Shown piece after piece: positions 12,453 to 19,242 of a stretch of 20,906 bases of DNA. Numbering within the stretch: the first letter of the stretch is position 1; each line of letters opens with the position of its first letter. The stretch is from a virus, in the IMG/VR virus record IMGVR_UViG_3300047546_002568, positions 1-20,906 of that record; one strand, written 5' to 3'. The notes under the pieces were generated by a model. The model worked only from the letters and a program-made list of their open reading frames with translations, made no database searches and was not told the DNA's origin. The position numbers and the translations under genes were made by a program.

Positions 12453-12460
12453 ACTAAATA
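12453..12460 (+). promoter_or_regulatory. Possible late promoter box ACTAAATA
   Basis: ACTAAATAC lies 5 bases before ATG 12466 with no Shine-Dalgarno sequence between. It matches TATAAATA at six of eight bases and shares the trailing C and TATCATG-like sequence with the boxes at 1784 and 3446. Transcription would begin at about the ATG. Confidence 0.35.
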
Positions 12461-12465
12461 CTATC

Positions 12466-12948
12466 ATGCGATTATCTGATTTTGAATTTCACGACACGAC
12501 CCGACTGGACCAGATGCTGGAAAAACTAATGGCCATGATTGTGCATGGGCAAGAACTGGACAGCAATTATTGTGGTTTAGTGGCCGCTTGTATTATTGAT
12601 AATAACAATCGTGTTGCATGTGGTCTCAGCCATTATGGACCTGATGGACGCAGGAGGCATGCTGAACGTGTGGCTCTTGACAGATATCGTGAGCGTTGGG
12701 GAGATCCAGAATCTGGCAGCATATGTGTGACCACACTAAGTCCCTGTACCAGTCATATACGTGATAGATATGCTGAAAGTTGCAAAGACCTCATAAACCA
12801 AACACAAATACGCAAAGTATACTGTGGGTATCTGGATCCCACACAACAGGATTTGACTGGTAAAACTTTTAGTTTGCGTGAAACACGCAATCCAGATATC
12901 CGTGCCACTTGCAAGATTATTGCACACCAGTTTTTAGGTAAAATTTAA
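12466..12948 (+). CDS. Cytidine/RibD-like deaminase family protein
   Basis: A 160-residue zinc deaminase of the cytidine deaminase superfamily. The zinc and proton-shuttle motif H65-A66-E67 (RRHAERVAL) and the second zinc element LSPC (C94) with a later C106 are clear. The C-x11-C spacing is longer than in dCMP deaminases (PC-x2-C) and nearer to RibD-type enzymes (PC-x8-C), and the later KVYCGYLDPTQQDLTGK recalls the RibD 'DPNP' region. Substrate is unknown: a free nucleotide, a pterin or pyrimidine intermediate, or a base. It opens MRLSDFEFHD, like the leaders of the preceding cluster, so it may be packaged or may be an intracellular enzyme for nucleotide modification. It stands alone between a late-type box and the dsbA-like promoter. 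Confidence 0.82.
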   Translation: MRLSDFEFHDTTRLDQMLEKLMAMIVHGQELDSNYCGLVAACIIDNNNRVACGLSHYGPDGRRRHAERVALDRYRERWGDPESGSICVTTLSPCTSHIRDRYAESCKDLINQTQIRKVYCGYLDPTQQDLTGKTFSLRETRNPDIRATCKIIAHQFLGKI

Positions 12949-12985
12949 TCACGTAAAAACCCTTGACATTCTGCGTAAACGTGAT
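12948..12985 (+). promoter_or_regulatory. Inverted repeat ATCACGT...ACGTGAT spanning the promoter
   Basis: A 7-bp inverted repeat with arms at 12948-12954 and 12979-12985 encloses the -35 box and reaches the -10 box of the next promoter. The same ATCACG/CGTGAT arms occur as a compact hairpin before the clamp gene (16376-16392). A protein operator is possible. Confidence 0.4.
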
Positions 12986-12990
12986 AGACT
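12963..12990 (+). promoter_or_regulatory. Sigma70-like promoter, TTGACA-16-TAGACT with extended -10
   Basis: TTGACA (12963-12968) is exact; after 16 bases lies TAGACT (12985-12990), four of six to consensus, preceded by TGA, giving an extended -10. It would start transcription near 12997, leaving a 26-base leader with AAGGAA (13013-13018) before ATG 13023. Confidence 0.65.
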
Positions 12991-13022
12991 AAGTATCTAT
13001 TCACTTATATACAAGGAACAAC

Positions 13023-13298
13023 ATGTCAGATAATTTTGATACACCAGTCACATTCAGTGGTGACCAAAAAATCAAACTCACGCAACTGATCAACGAAGGC
13101 ATGCAGGTCATGCACGAGATTGATACCCTGAACGAAGGTCTAAATGATACCATCAAGGCCATTGCCGAAGAACTGAACGTCAAGAGCAGTGTGCTCAAGA
13201 AGGCCATTCGTGTGGCACATAAAGCTGAGTTTGGGAAAACTCAAAAAGAACAAGAACTGCTGGAAACCATCCTCACAACTGTGGGCAAAACTCTTTGA
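13023..13298 (+). CDS. dsbA: DsbA-like double-stranded DNA-binding protein (T4 type)
   Basis: A 91-residue helical protein. Its core, LNEGLNDTIKAIAEELNVKS followed by SVLKKAIRVAHKAEF, aligns by eye with T4 DsbA (YNELIKDIRIRAKDELGVDG, then a basic helix with a His-Lys pair). T4 DsbA binds double-stranded DNA near late promoters and modestly regulates late transcription; it is not the thiol oxidoreductase of the same name. Length is nearly equal to T4's 89 residues. ATG 13023 has AAGGAA 4 bases upstream and its own sigma70-like promoter, so it may be made early. Its stop codon overlaps the next gene's TTG start. Identity rests on short similarity and on the position before the polymerase. Confidence 0.72.
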   Translation: MSDNFDTPVTFSGDQKIKLTQLINEGMQVMHEIDTLNEGLNDTIKAIAEELNVKSSVLKKAIRVAHKAEFGKTQKEQELLETILTTVGKTL

Positions 13299-13585
13299 CC
13301 AGATTAGTGCGTGGAATCATAAACTGGATACAGGAGGACTGGCGTTCACATCCAGTACGATGTGTGCTGGAAATCTTGGCCTGGTTCATGAGCATCGGGT
13401 GTAGTTTCACCATGATGTTGACCCTGCCTAACCCACCATTTATAATACTGTATCCACTGTTTATGACACAGTGTGCCATCTTTGCCTGGGCGGCCTGGAC
13501 ACGCCAGAGTTCGGGCATGCTGGCCAACTACCTACTGTTAGTAACCATTGACAGTGTGGCACTAATCAGATTGTTTACCCTATGA
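13295..13585 (+). CDS. Small integral membrane protein, three predicted TM segments
   Basis: A 96-residue inner-membrane protein. The start is TTG 13295 (TTGA overlap with the upstream stop) or GTG 13307; no ATG is available upstream of the conserved part. Predicted membrane segments: about residues 22-44 (VLEILAWFMSIGCSFTMMLT), 48-68 (PFIILYPLFMTQCAIFAWAA) and 75-95 (MLANYLLLVTIDSVALIRLF). The first 20 residues are amphipathic and include NWIQEDWRSHP. The short positively charged loop WTRQSS lies between TM2 and TM3. A protein of this type directly before the polymerase gene is familiar from aquatic T4-like phages, but its role is unknown; membrane tethering, lysis timing or superinfection exclusion are guesses. 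It ends in an ATGA overlap with gp43. Confidence 0.8.
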   Translation: MTRLVRGIINWIQEDWRSHPVRCVLEILAWFMSIGCSFTMMLTLPNPPFIILYPLFMTQCAIFAWAAWTRQSSGMLANYLLLVTIDSVALIRLFTL

Positions 13586-16329
13586 GTTATATTGACGCAG
13601 TATTAGATAAGGACAGAGATACCATCCGCGTGGTAGAACGAGGCGCGGATGGTAAGCGGCACATCATTGAATATCCCACAAACTATGTGTTCTACTATGA
13701 GGATCCCCGAGGCAAGTATCGTACTGTATTTGGTGATCCTGTAAGTCGTTTCAGCACACGCAAGCGACAGGAGTTCCAGAAGGAGCTGCGCATCATGAAC
13801 AGCAAGCGCATCTACGAAAGTGATGTGAATGTGGTGTTCCGTTGCCTGGCTGATAACTATCTGGACAAACCTGCCCCCCGACTGCACACAGCCTTCTTTG
13901 ACATTGAGGTAGACTTTGATCCTGAAAAGGGTTTTAGCCCCACAGATGATCCTTTCAATCCAGTCACAGCCATCAGTGTGTACATGGATTGGCTGGGTCA
14001 ACTGGTGACCCTGTGCATTCCTCCACGCAGCATGACGGCCGAAACTGCGGCCGAAATCAGTGGTAGTTTTGAAAACACATTTGTGTTTGACAACGAGAAG
14101 GAGATGTTTGAAACATTTTTTGCCTTGATTGAAGATGCTGATGTGTTGACTGGCTGGAACTCGGGAGGCTATGACATTCCCTACATGGTCAACCGTGTGA
14201 CCAGAGTCATGAGCAAGGATGACACACGCAAGTTTTGCCTGATGGGTGAACTGCCCAAATCCAGAACTTATGAACGATTCGGTCGTGAAGAAACTACCTA
14301 CGACCTGGTGGGCCGTATTCACATTGACTATCTGGAATTGTACAAGAAGTACAACTACGAACAGCGCCACAGTTACAAACTGGATTACATTGGCGAAATG
14401 GAAGTGGGCGAGAACAAGACACAGTATGAGGGCACACTGGATCAGTTGTACAACCGTGACTGGCGCCGATTCCTGGAATACAACCGCCAGGATACCATGC
14501 TGCTGTACAAGATTCATGCCAAACTACAGTTTCTGGATCTAGCCAACCAACTGGCACATGAAAACACAGTGCTGCTGCCCACAGTGATGGGTTCAGTGGC
14601 CATGATTGAGCAAGCAGTTATCAACGAGGCACACAGTCGTGGCCTCATCGTACAAGACAAGGAACGAAGGGGAAATACTGATGATGAAGAACAAACCGCG
14701 GCAGGTGCCTATGTTGCTACGCCCAAAAGAGGAATCCACGAATGGGTTGCCGCAGTTGATATCAACTCGCTCTATCCCAGTACTATTCGGGCCCTCAACA
14801 TGGCGCCGGAAACCATCATCGGGCAACTCCGACCCACTCTGACTGAACAGTACATCGCTGATAAAAAGGCCCGGCTGGCCGCTGACAAACGCAACAAGAA
14901 TGCTGAAGATATCAGTGGCCCTGTACTCTGGGAAGGCCTATTCGGCAGTCTGGAGTACACTGCGGTCATGAATCAGGAACGCGGTACCATGTTGACCATT
15001 GACTGGGAACGTGGTGGCAGCGATGACCTGAGTGCAGCCGAAGTCTGGCGGCTTATCTTTGACAGCAATCAACCCTGGATGCTGAGTGCCAATGGCACCA
15101 TCTTTACTTACGAACGTGAAGGCATCATCCCTGGTCTGCTCAGTCGTTGGTACAGTGAACGAAAGCAGATTCAGCGAAAGTTGAAAGAGAGCACAGATAA
15201 AGCCGAGCAGGAGTTTCTGGACAAGCGACAACTGGTTCGTAAGATTTTGCTTAACTCGGCATATGGCGCTCTGTTGAATCAGCATTGCCGTTTCTATGAC
15301 CTGCGCATTGGTCAGAGTACCACACTGAATGGTCGTCAGATCGTCAAGCACATGAGTGCTCATTTGAATGAGCAGATCACAGGTGATTATGACCACACTG
15401 GGCAATCAATTGTGTATGGTGATACAGACAGTTGCTATTTCAGCATCTGGCCCATCATTCGCCGTCAAGTGGATGCTGGTGAATTGAACTGGAACAAAGA
15501 GCGAGCAGTGGAAGTTTATGATGAACTAGCTGAGAATACCAACGCCAGTTTCCCTGAGTTCATGGAGCGTGCCTTCCACTGCCCCCGTAAGAATGGTGAA
15601 ATCATCAAGGCTGGTCGTGAACTGGTTGGAGACCGTGCACTGTTCATTACCAAGAAACGCTATGCAGTAAACATCTACGACAAAGAAGGCAAGCGTAAAG
15701 ACACCAATGGCAAACTAGGTCAAATCAAGGCCATGGGCCTGGACCTGAAGCGCAGTGATACTCCCAAGTTCATTCAGGAATTCTTGTTCAGTGTGCTTGA
15801 GAATGTACTAGCTGGTCATGGTCGTGATCAGATTGTTCAGCAAGTTGTTGATTTCAAACGACAATTGCGGGAAATGGACAGTTGGTTGAAGGGTAGCCCC
15901 AAGAGTGTGAACAACCTGACCATGTACGCACAACGGGCCGAGCAAGCAGTAAAACAAATGAACACCAAACTGTTCAAGACTGGTGCAGATCGCGGTGAAG
16001 CCAACATGCCGGGCCATGTTCGCGCCAGTTTGAACTGGAACTACTTGCGCAAGTTGCATGGCGACAACTACAGTCAACAGATTGTGGACGGCATGCGCAT
16101 TGTGGTTTGTAAACTGCGAGACAATCCACTGGGCATGACCAGTGTGGCCTATCCCACTGATGAACTGAGATTGCCCAGCTGGTTTACAGAACTGCCATTT
16201 GACGACAGCGAAATGGAACGAGTACTGGTGGATGAAAAGATTGATAACTTGCTGGGTGTTCTGGATTGGGACATGCGCAAGGCCACCGATATCAACACAA
16301 CTGTAAATGATTTGTTCGTATTTGGCTAA
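13582..16329 (+). CDS. 43: DNA polymerase, family B (T4 gp43-like)
   Basis: A 915-residue replicative polymerase with proofreading, similar in length to T4 gp43 (898). Exonuclease motifs: FFDIEVD (D107, E109), TGWNSGGYDIPY (N193, D198) and YNRQDTM (D304). Polymerase motifs: A, DINSLYPS (D393); B, KILLNSAYGALL (K554, N558, Y561, G562); C, YGDTDSCYF (D614, D616). All catalytic residues are present, so both activities should be intact, and the gene is a single uninterrupted frame with no intron or split. The C-terminus (TELPFDDSEMERVLVDEKID, then TTVNDLFVFG) probably binds the sliding clamp encoded next. It starts at ATG 13582 in an ATGA overlap with the membrane protein gene. Confidence 0.97.
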   Translation: MSYIDAVLDKDRDTIRVVERGADGKRHIIEYPTNYVFYYEDPRGKYRTVFGDPVSRFSTRKRQEFQKELRIMNSKRIYESDVNVVFRCLADNYLDKPAPRLHTAFFDIEVDFDPEKGFSPTDDPFNPVTAISVYMDWLGQLVTLCIPPRSMTAETAAEISGSFENTFVFDNEKEMFETFFALIEDADVLTGWNSGGYDIPYMVNRVTRVMSKDDTRKFCLMGELPKSRTYERFGREETTYDLVGRIHIDYLELYKKYNYEQRHSYKLDYIGEMEVGENKTQYEGTLDQLYNRDWRRFLEYNRQDTMLLYKIHAKLQFLDLANQLAHENTVLLPTVMGSVAMIEQAVINEAHSRGLIVQDKERRGNTDDEEQTAAGAYVATPKRGIHEWVAAVDINSLYPSTIRALNMAPETIIGQLRPTLTEQYIADKKARLAADKRNKNAEDISGPVLWEGLFGSLEYTAVMNQERGTMLTIDWERGGSDDLSAAEVWRLIFDSNQPWMLSANGTIFTYEREGIIPGLLSRWYSERKQIQRKLKESTDKAEQEFLDKRQLVRKILLNSAYGALLNQHCRFYDLRIGQSTTLNGRQIVKHMSAHLNEQITGDYDHTGQSIVYGDTDSCYFSIWPIIRRQVDAGELNWNKERAVEVYDELAENTNASFPEFMERAFHCPRKNGEIIKAGRELVGDRALFITKKRYAVNIYDKEGKRKDTNGKLGQIKAMGLDLKRSDTPKFIQEFLFSVLENVLAGHGRDQIVQQVVDFKRQLREMDSWLKGSPKSVNNLTMYAQRAEQAVKQMNTKLFKTGADRGEANMPGHVRASLNWNYLRKLHGDNYSQQIVDGMRIVVCKLRDNPLGMTSVAYPTDELRLPSWFTELPFDDSEMERVLVDEKIDNLLGVLDWDMRKATDINTTVNDLFVFG

Positions 16330-16375
16330 ATTGCCATTGCTTTTCTCTATCAAAACCCGTAAAATCACCACACAT

Positions 16376-16392
16376 ATCACGCATATCGTGAT
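16376..16392 (+). promoter_or_regulatory. Hairpin ATCACG-CATAT-CGTGAT in the clamp leader
   Basis: A perfect 6-bp inverted repeat with a 5-base loop in the 89-base gap before the clamp gene. Its arms equal those of the larger inverted repeat before the dsbA-like gene. It could be an operator or an mRNA structure. The rest of the gap holds a weak TTGCTT-17-TAAAAT promoter-like pair (16337-16365). Confidence 0.45.
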
Positions 16393-16400
16393 CCTAAATA
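16393..16400 (+). promoter_or_regulatory. Possible late promoter box CCTAAATA
   Basis: CCTAAATA lies 18 bases before ATG 16419, with AAAGGA (16406-16411) between. It matches the T4 late core at six of eight positions; weak on its own. Confidence 0.3.
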
Positions 16401-16418
16401 ATCACAAAGGAAACAAAC

Positions 16419-17165
16419 ATGACTACTGATGTAACCAAAGATGTACTAATGGACTTGATTCAGCATACCCTGCAGCTGGGAGTAATTGACCTGGTCAAGG
16501 TAACTGGCACAAAAACAGATACCAATATCAACGCAGCCGCTGAAGATCGCAGCGTTATCATGAACGCACGATTCAAGTCACCTGTTCTGGCATTTGAGGG
16601 TGTGTTCGGCATGCCCACACTGGGCAAACTCAAAACTATCCTGAGCTTCAGCGATGAGTATGACGAAAATGCCCGCATCACTGTGACCCGGCAACAGCGC
16701 AATGGTGTAGACGCTCCCAGCGCCATTCACTTTGAAAACAAAACTGGTGACTTCGTTAACGACTATCGCTTGATGACTCGTGAACTGGTTGAAGAAAAGG
16801 TCAAGAATGTCATGTTCAAGGGTGCTGCCTGGAACATTGATTTCAGTCCTGAAATCGCCGGCGTCACTCGCCTGAAGAAGCAATCAAGTGTGCACAATGA
16901 AGAAACTGTGTTCACCACCAAGTTTGTAAACGGTGGACTTACTGTGCGATTTGGTGATCCTGCCACACACCAGGGCAACTTTGTGTTCCATGCCAGTCCC
17001 AATGGCAGCATGACCAAGGAATTGAAGTGGCCAGTCAAGCAGTTTGTGAGCATCATGGACCTGCTGGGTGACAAGCATGTGTACATCAGTGATCAGGGTG
17101 TCATGCGCATCACTGTTGACAGCGGTATTGCCGAATACGAATATCTGCTGCCTGCACAATCATGA
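16419..17165 (+). CDS. 45: Sliding clamp (T4 gp45-like)
   Basis: A 248-residue DNA polymerase processivity clamp, slightly longer than T4 gp45 (about 228). In T4 the trimer also links the late sigma factor to RNA polymerase and so drives late transcription, which would fit the late boxes found throughout this window. Visible family features are a beta-rich two-domain pattern: VFGMPTLGKLKTILSFSDEY in domain 1, then DYRLMTRELVEEKVK between domains, and KELKWPVKQFVSIMDLLGDK with DQGVMRITVDSG near the end. AAAGGA lies 7 bases before ATG 16419. It follows the polymerase gene directly. Clamp-loader genes (44, 62) are not in the window. Its stop overlaps the next start (ATGA). Confidence 0.88.
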   Translation: MTTDVTKDVLMDLIQHTLQLGVIDLVKVTGTKTDTNINAAAEDRSVIMNARFKSPVLAFEGVFGMPTLGKLKTILSFSDEYDENARITVTRQQRNGVDAPSAIHFENKTGDFVNDYRLMTRELVEEKVKNVMFKGAAWNIDFSPEIAGVTRLKKQSSVHNEETVFTTKFVNGGLTVRFGDPATHQGNFVFHASPNGSMTKELKWPVKQFVSIMDLLGDKHVYISDQGVMRITVDSGIAEYEYLLPAQS

Positions 17166-17536
17166 TTCGCAGCATCACAACAGGTCCAGGCCTGACAGTT
17201 TCGGGTGGTAGTCCACCTACCACCTATATCAACAACTACAGTGGTATGCCTGGCGTGGGCAACATGCGCTACAACCCCAGTAGTAATAATATTGAGGTGT
17301 TTGATGGCATGAACTGGCAGGCCATGCAATCTTCATATGCCAGCATTGATCTGGATGCTGAAACACGCAGTTTGCTGGACTGGGCCCGTGCCCGCCGAAA
17401 CCGCGAATATGAAATGGAACGCCTGGCACGAGATTACCCTGCTCTGGCAGATGCCAAGGCTGCAGTGGATCAGGCACAAGAACAACTGGAAGTATTGGCC
17501 GCACTGGCCCGTGATGACAAACTAAATGCAAGATAA
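17162..17536 (+). CDS. Small structural-type protein, function unknown
   Basis: A 124-residue protein in an ATGA overlap with the clamp gene. Residues 1-55 are of fibre or baseplate type: TTGPGLTVSGGSPPTTYINN, then GNMRYNPSSNNIEVFDGMNW, a short beta motif often found in phage fibre proteins (RYN...EVYDG.W). Residues 60-124 are helical and charged (ETRSLLDWARARRNREYEME) and could form a coiled coil, perhaps for oligomer formation. I recognise the combination from other aquatic T4-like phages. It is unusual to find a virion-type protein between the clamp and a DNA-modifying enzyme gene; it may be a passenger. It overlaps the next gene by 11 bases. Confidence 0.75.
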   Translation: MIRSITTGPGLTVSGGSPPTTYINNYSGMPGVGNMRYNPSSNNIEVFDGMNWQAMQSSYASIDLDAETRSLLDWARARRNREYEMERLARDYPALADAKAAVDQAQEQLEVLAALARDDKLNAR

Positions 17537-19037
17537 TCTATCAGCCAAGCATGACCCTGAATGGGCCATGTTCCTGCCAGCCATCAGTAGTTTCTATATC
17601 AGTGGTCTGGGACAGCAACGATGTGGTCAACAGTATTTTGATCCGCAACGCATGCCCAAACAGATTCAAGACACTGAAATGCTGAACTTTCTGAACAGTC
17701 AAAAGGGCTTGTACACTTACAAGTGGGGCCTTTATTCTGCTGGTCACGCCGATCTGGACACCTCTAAAGTAAATCCACAAGAAGACCTGATTCGCAATCG
17801 TGAAGCCGGCACATTCTTGCTGGGCGATAGTGGTGGATTCCAGATCAGTATGGGTGTCTGGCCCGCCAACTGGAGTGATCCCAACTGTCCCCTGGCCATG
17901 AAGAAGCGCCAGCAGGTGTTAAACTGGATGGACACCTACATGGACTATGGCATGGTTCTGGATATTCCCACCACCACTCTGGGACGTCCAGAGGTCATGA
18001 AAAAGGTGGGCATCAACAGCTACCAGGATGCTGTTCGTGCCACCCAGATCAACAATGATTACTTTATTAACAATAGAACTGGTCGTTGTAAGTTCCTGAA
18101 TGTGTTGCAGGGCACCACTCATGAAGAGGCCGAAACCTGGTACCAGACCATGAAGGACTATTGTGATCCACGGAAATATCCTGGTCGCAACTTCAATGGC
18201 TGGGCTGCTGGTGGTCGCAACAAACTGGATGTGAAAATGATCCTGACCCGTTTGGTCACTATCATTCATGATGGACTTCTGGAACCAGAGCAGCACGACT
18301 GGATTCACTATCTGGGCATCAGCTGGATGGAGTATGCCCTGCTTTATACTGATATTCAGCGAGCCATTCGCAAGTACCATAATCCCCGCTTGACCATCAG
18401 CTTTGACTGCGCCAGTCCATTTTATGCTGCTGCCAAAGGTCAGGCATACCATACCAATCGCATTGAGCATGGTAAAAAGTGGAGTTATAAAATGGATGCT
18501 ACTGCTGAAAACAAGGCATTTGCTGGTGATACTCGCCCATTTGCCCAGGCTGTCCTGCAGGAAGGCGTCCATAAACAGTTTACAAGTAGTCCCATCACTG
18601 ATAGAATGACCTTAGGTGACTTATGCTATCGTGGTGTAGGTGCACTGGGCAAGCATGGTAAAGAAACTAAAACCAGTTGGGATACTTTGAGTTATGTGTT
18701 GTTACAAGGACACAATGTCTGGATGCATATCAATGCAGTACAAGAGGCCAATCGCAAGTATCAACAAGGTGTGATTCCCAGCATGCTTATGGAAGAACGA
18801 TTCAGTCGTGTGTTTGTGCGTGATGTGATTGATGCAGTGTTTGCTGCAAAAAACAAACAGCGCAGCCTGGAGATCATCAACGAGCATGACTGGCTCTGGA
18901 CCAAGTTCTACAAAAACCTTGATACTAAAGCAGCCTTTAATAGTTTGTTTGAAGTAGTAGAATCCACCACGGATGATGTTGCAGACACTGAAGAACTGGA
19001 TGCAGATGCAGCCATGGTGGCCAACCTAGGAGAATGA
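17526..19037 (+). CDS. dpdA: tRNA-guanine transglycosylase-like protein, probable DpdA (DNA 7-deazaguanine insertion)
   Basis: A 503-residue enzyme of the TGT superfamily. TGTs swap guanine for a 7-deazaguanine by forming a covalent link to the nucleic acid; DpdA members act on DNA. Conserved elements matching Z. mobilis TGT: GDSGGFQ (D101; D102-Q107 there), MVLDIPTT (D146; D156 there), NVLQG (Q195), WAAGG (G229-G230) and FDCASP with D294 at the place of the nucleophile Asp280. The TGT zinc site (C-x-C-x2-C...H) is not seen, and about 120 residues extend beyond the usual core, both unlike queuosine tRNA TGT. In a phage, beside a QueD-fold gene and a glycosyltransferase, the DNA role is more likely. 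ATG 17526 overlaps the upstream gene by 11 bases; ATG 17568 is an alternative start. Confidence 0.85.
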   Translation: MQDNLSAKHDPEWAMFLPAISSFYISGLGQQRCGQQYFDPQRMPKQIQDTEMLNFLNSQKGLYTYKWGLYSAGHADLDTSKVNPQEDLIRNREAGTFLLGDSGGFQISMGVWPANWSDPNCPLAMKKRQQVLNWMDTYMDYGMVLDIPTTTLGRPEVMKKVGINSYQDAVRATQINNDYFINNRTGRCKFLNVLQGTTHEEAETWYQTMKDYCDPRKYPGRNFNGWAAGGRNKLDVKMILTRLVTIIHDGLLEPEQHDWIHYLGISWMEYALLYTDIQRAIRKYHNPRLTISFDCASPFYAAAKGQAYHTNRIEHGKKWSYKMDATAENKAFAGDTRPFAQAVLQEGVHKQFTSSPITDRMTLGDLCYRGVGALGKHGKETKTSWDTLSYVLLQGHNVWMHINAVQEANRKYQQGVIPSMLMEERFSRVFVRDVIDAVFAAKNKQRSLEIINEHDWLWTKFYKNLDTKAAFNSLFEVVESTTDDVADTEELDADAAMVANLGE

Positions 19038-19038
19038 A

Positions 19039-19242
19039 ATGGATTATAGTGACCGTATTCGTGAATTGGAAGCAAAGCACCGCGAACTAGATACCAACAT
19101 TGCAGTCATGGAAATGGGCTTTGCTGATGCCATGCTGCTGAACGAAATGAAGAAACAAAAGTTAGCTTACCGTGACGAACTCAGCCAGTTGCGCAAGCTT
19201 CAGTATGAAGAAAGCCAGCGTGTGGGGTATGGAGACGAATGA
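19039..19242 (+). CDS. DUF465/YdcH-like small coiled-coil protein
   Basis: A 67-residue helical protein. The pattern RIRELEAKHRELDTNIAVME followed by LLNEMKKQKLAYRDELSQLR matches the DUF465 (YdcH) plan: two helices that pack as a hairpin, with the L-K-K-x-K-L-x-x-x-D-E motif. TAGGAGAA (19027-19034) gives it a strong ribosome-binding site just after the DpdA-like stop codon. Members are common in alpha-proteobacteria and in some phages, with no settled function. Its place between two deazaguanine-type genes could make it a small partner, but a link is not shown. It overlaps the next start by four bases. Confidence 0.72.
   Translation: MDYSDRIRELEAKHRELDTNIAVMEMGFADAMLLNEMKKQKLAYRDELSQLRKLQYEESQRVGYGDE

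Noticed and set aside
13008-13022. dsbA-like gene as a thiol-disulphide oxidoreductase because of its symbol
   Set aside because: The protein has no CxxC motif, signal peptide or thioredoxin features; the symbol refers to the T4 DNA-binding protein.
13603-14517. Long antisense open frame (304 codons) inside the polymerase gene
   Set aside because: It mirrors the polymerase codons, has no ribosome-binding site or known motif, and no other minus-strand gene exists in the window.
17919-18572. Long antisense open frame (217 codons) inside the transglycosylase-like gene
   Set aside because: Shadow of a well-supported coding frame; no motif or start signal.
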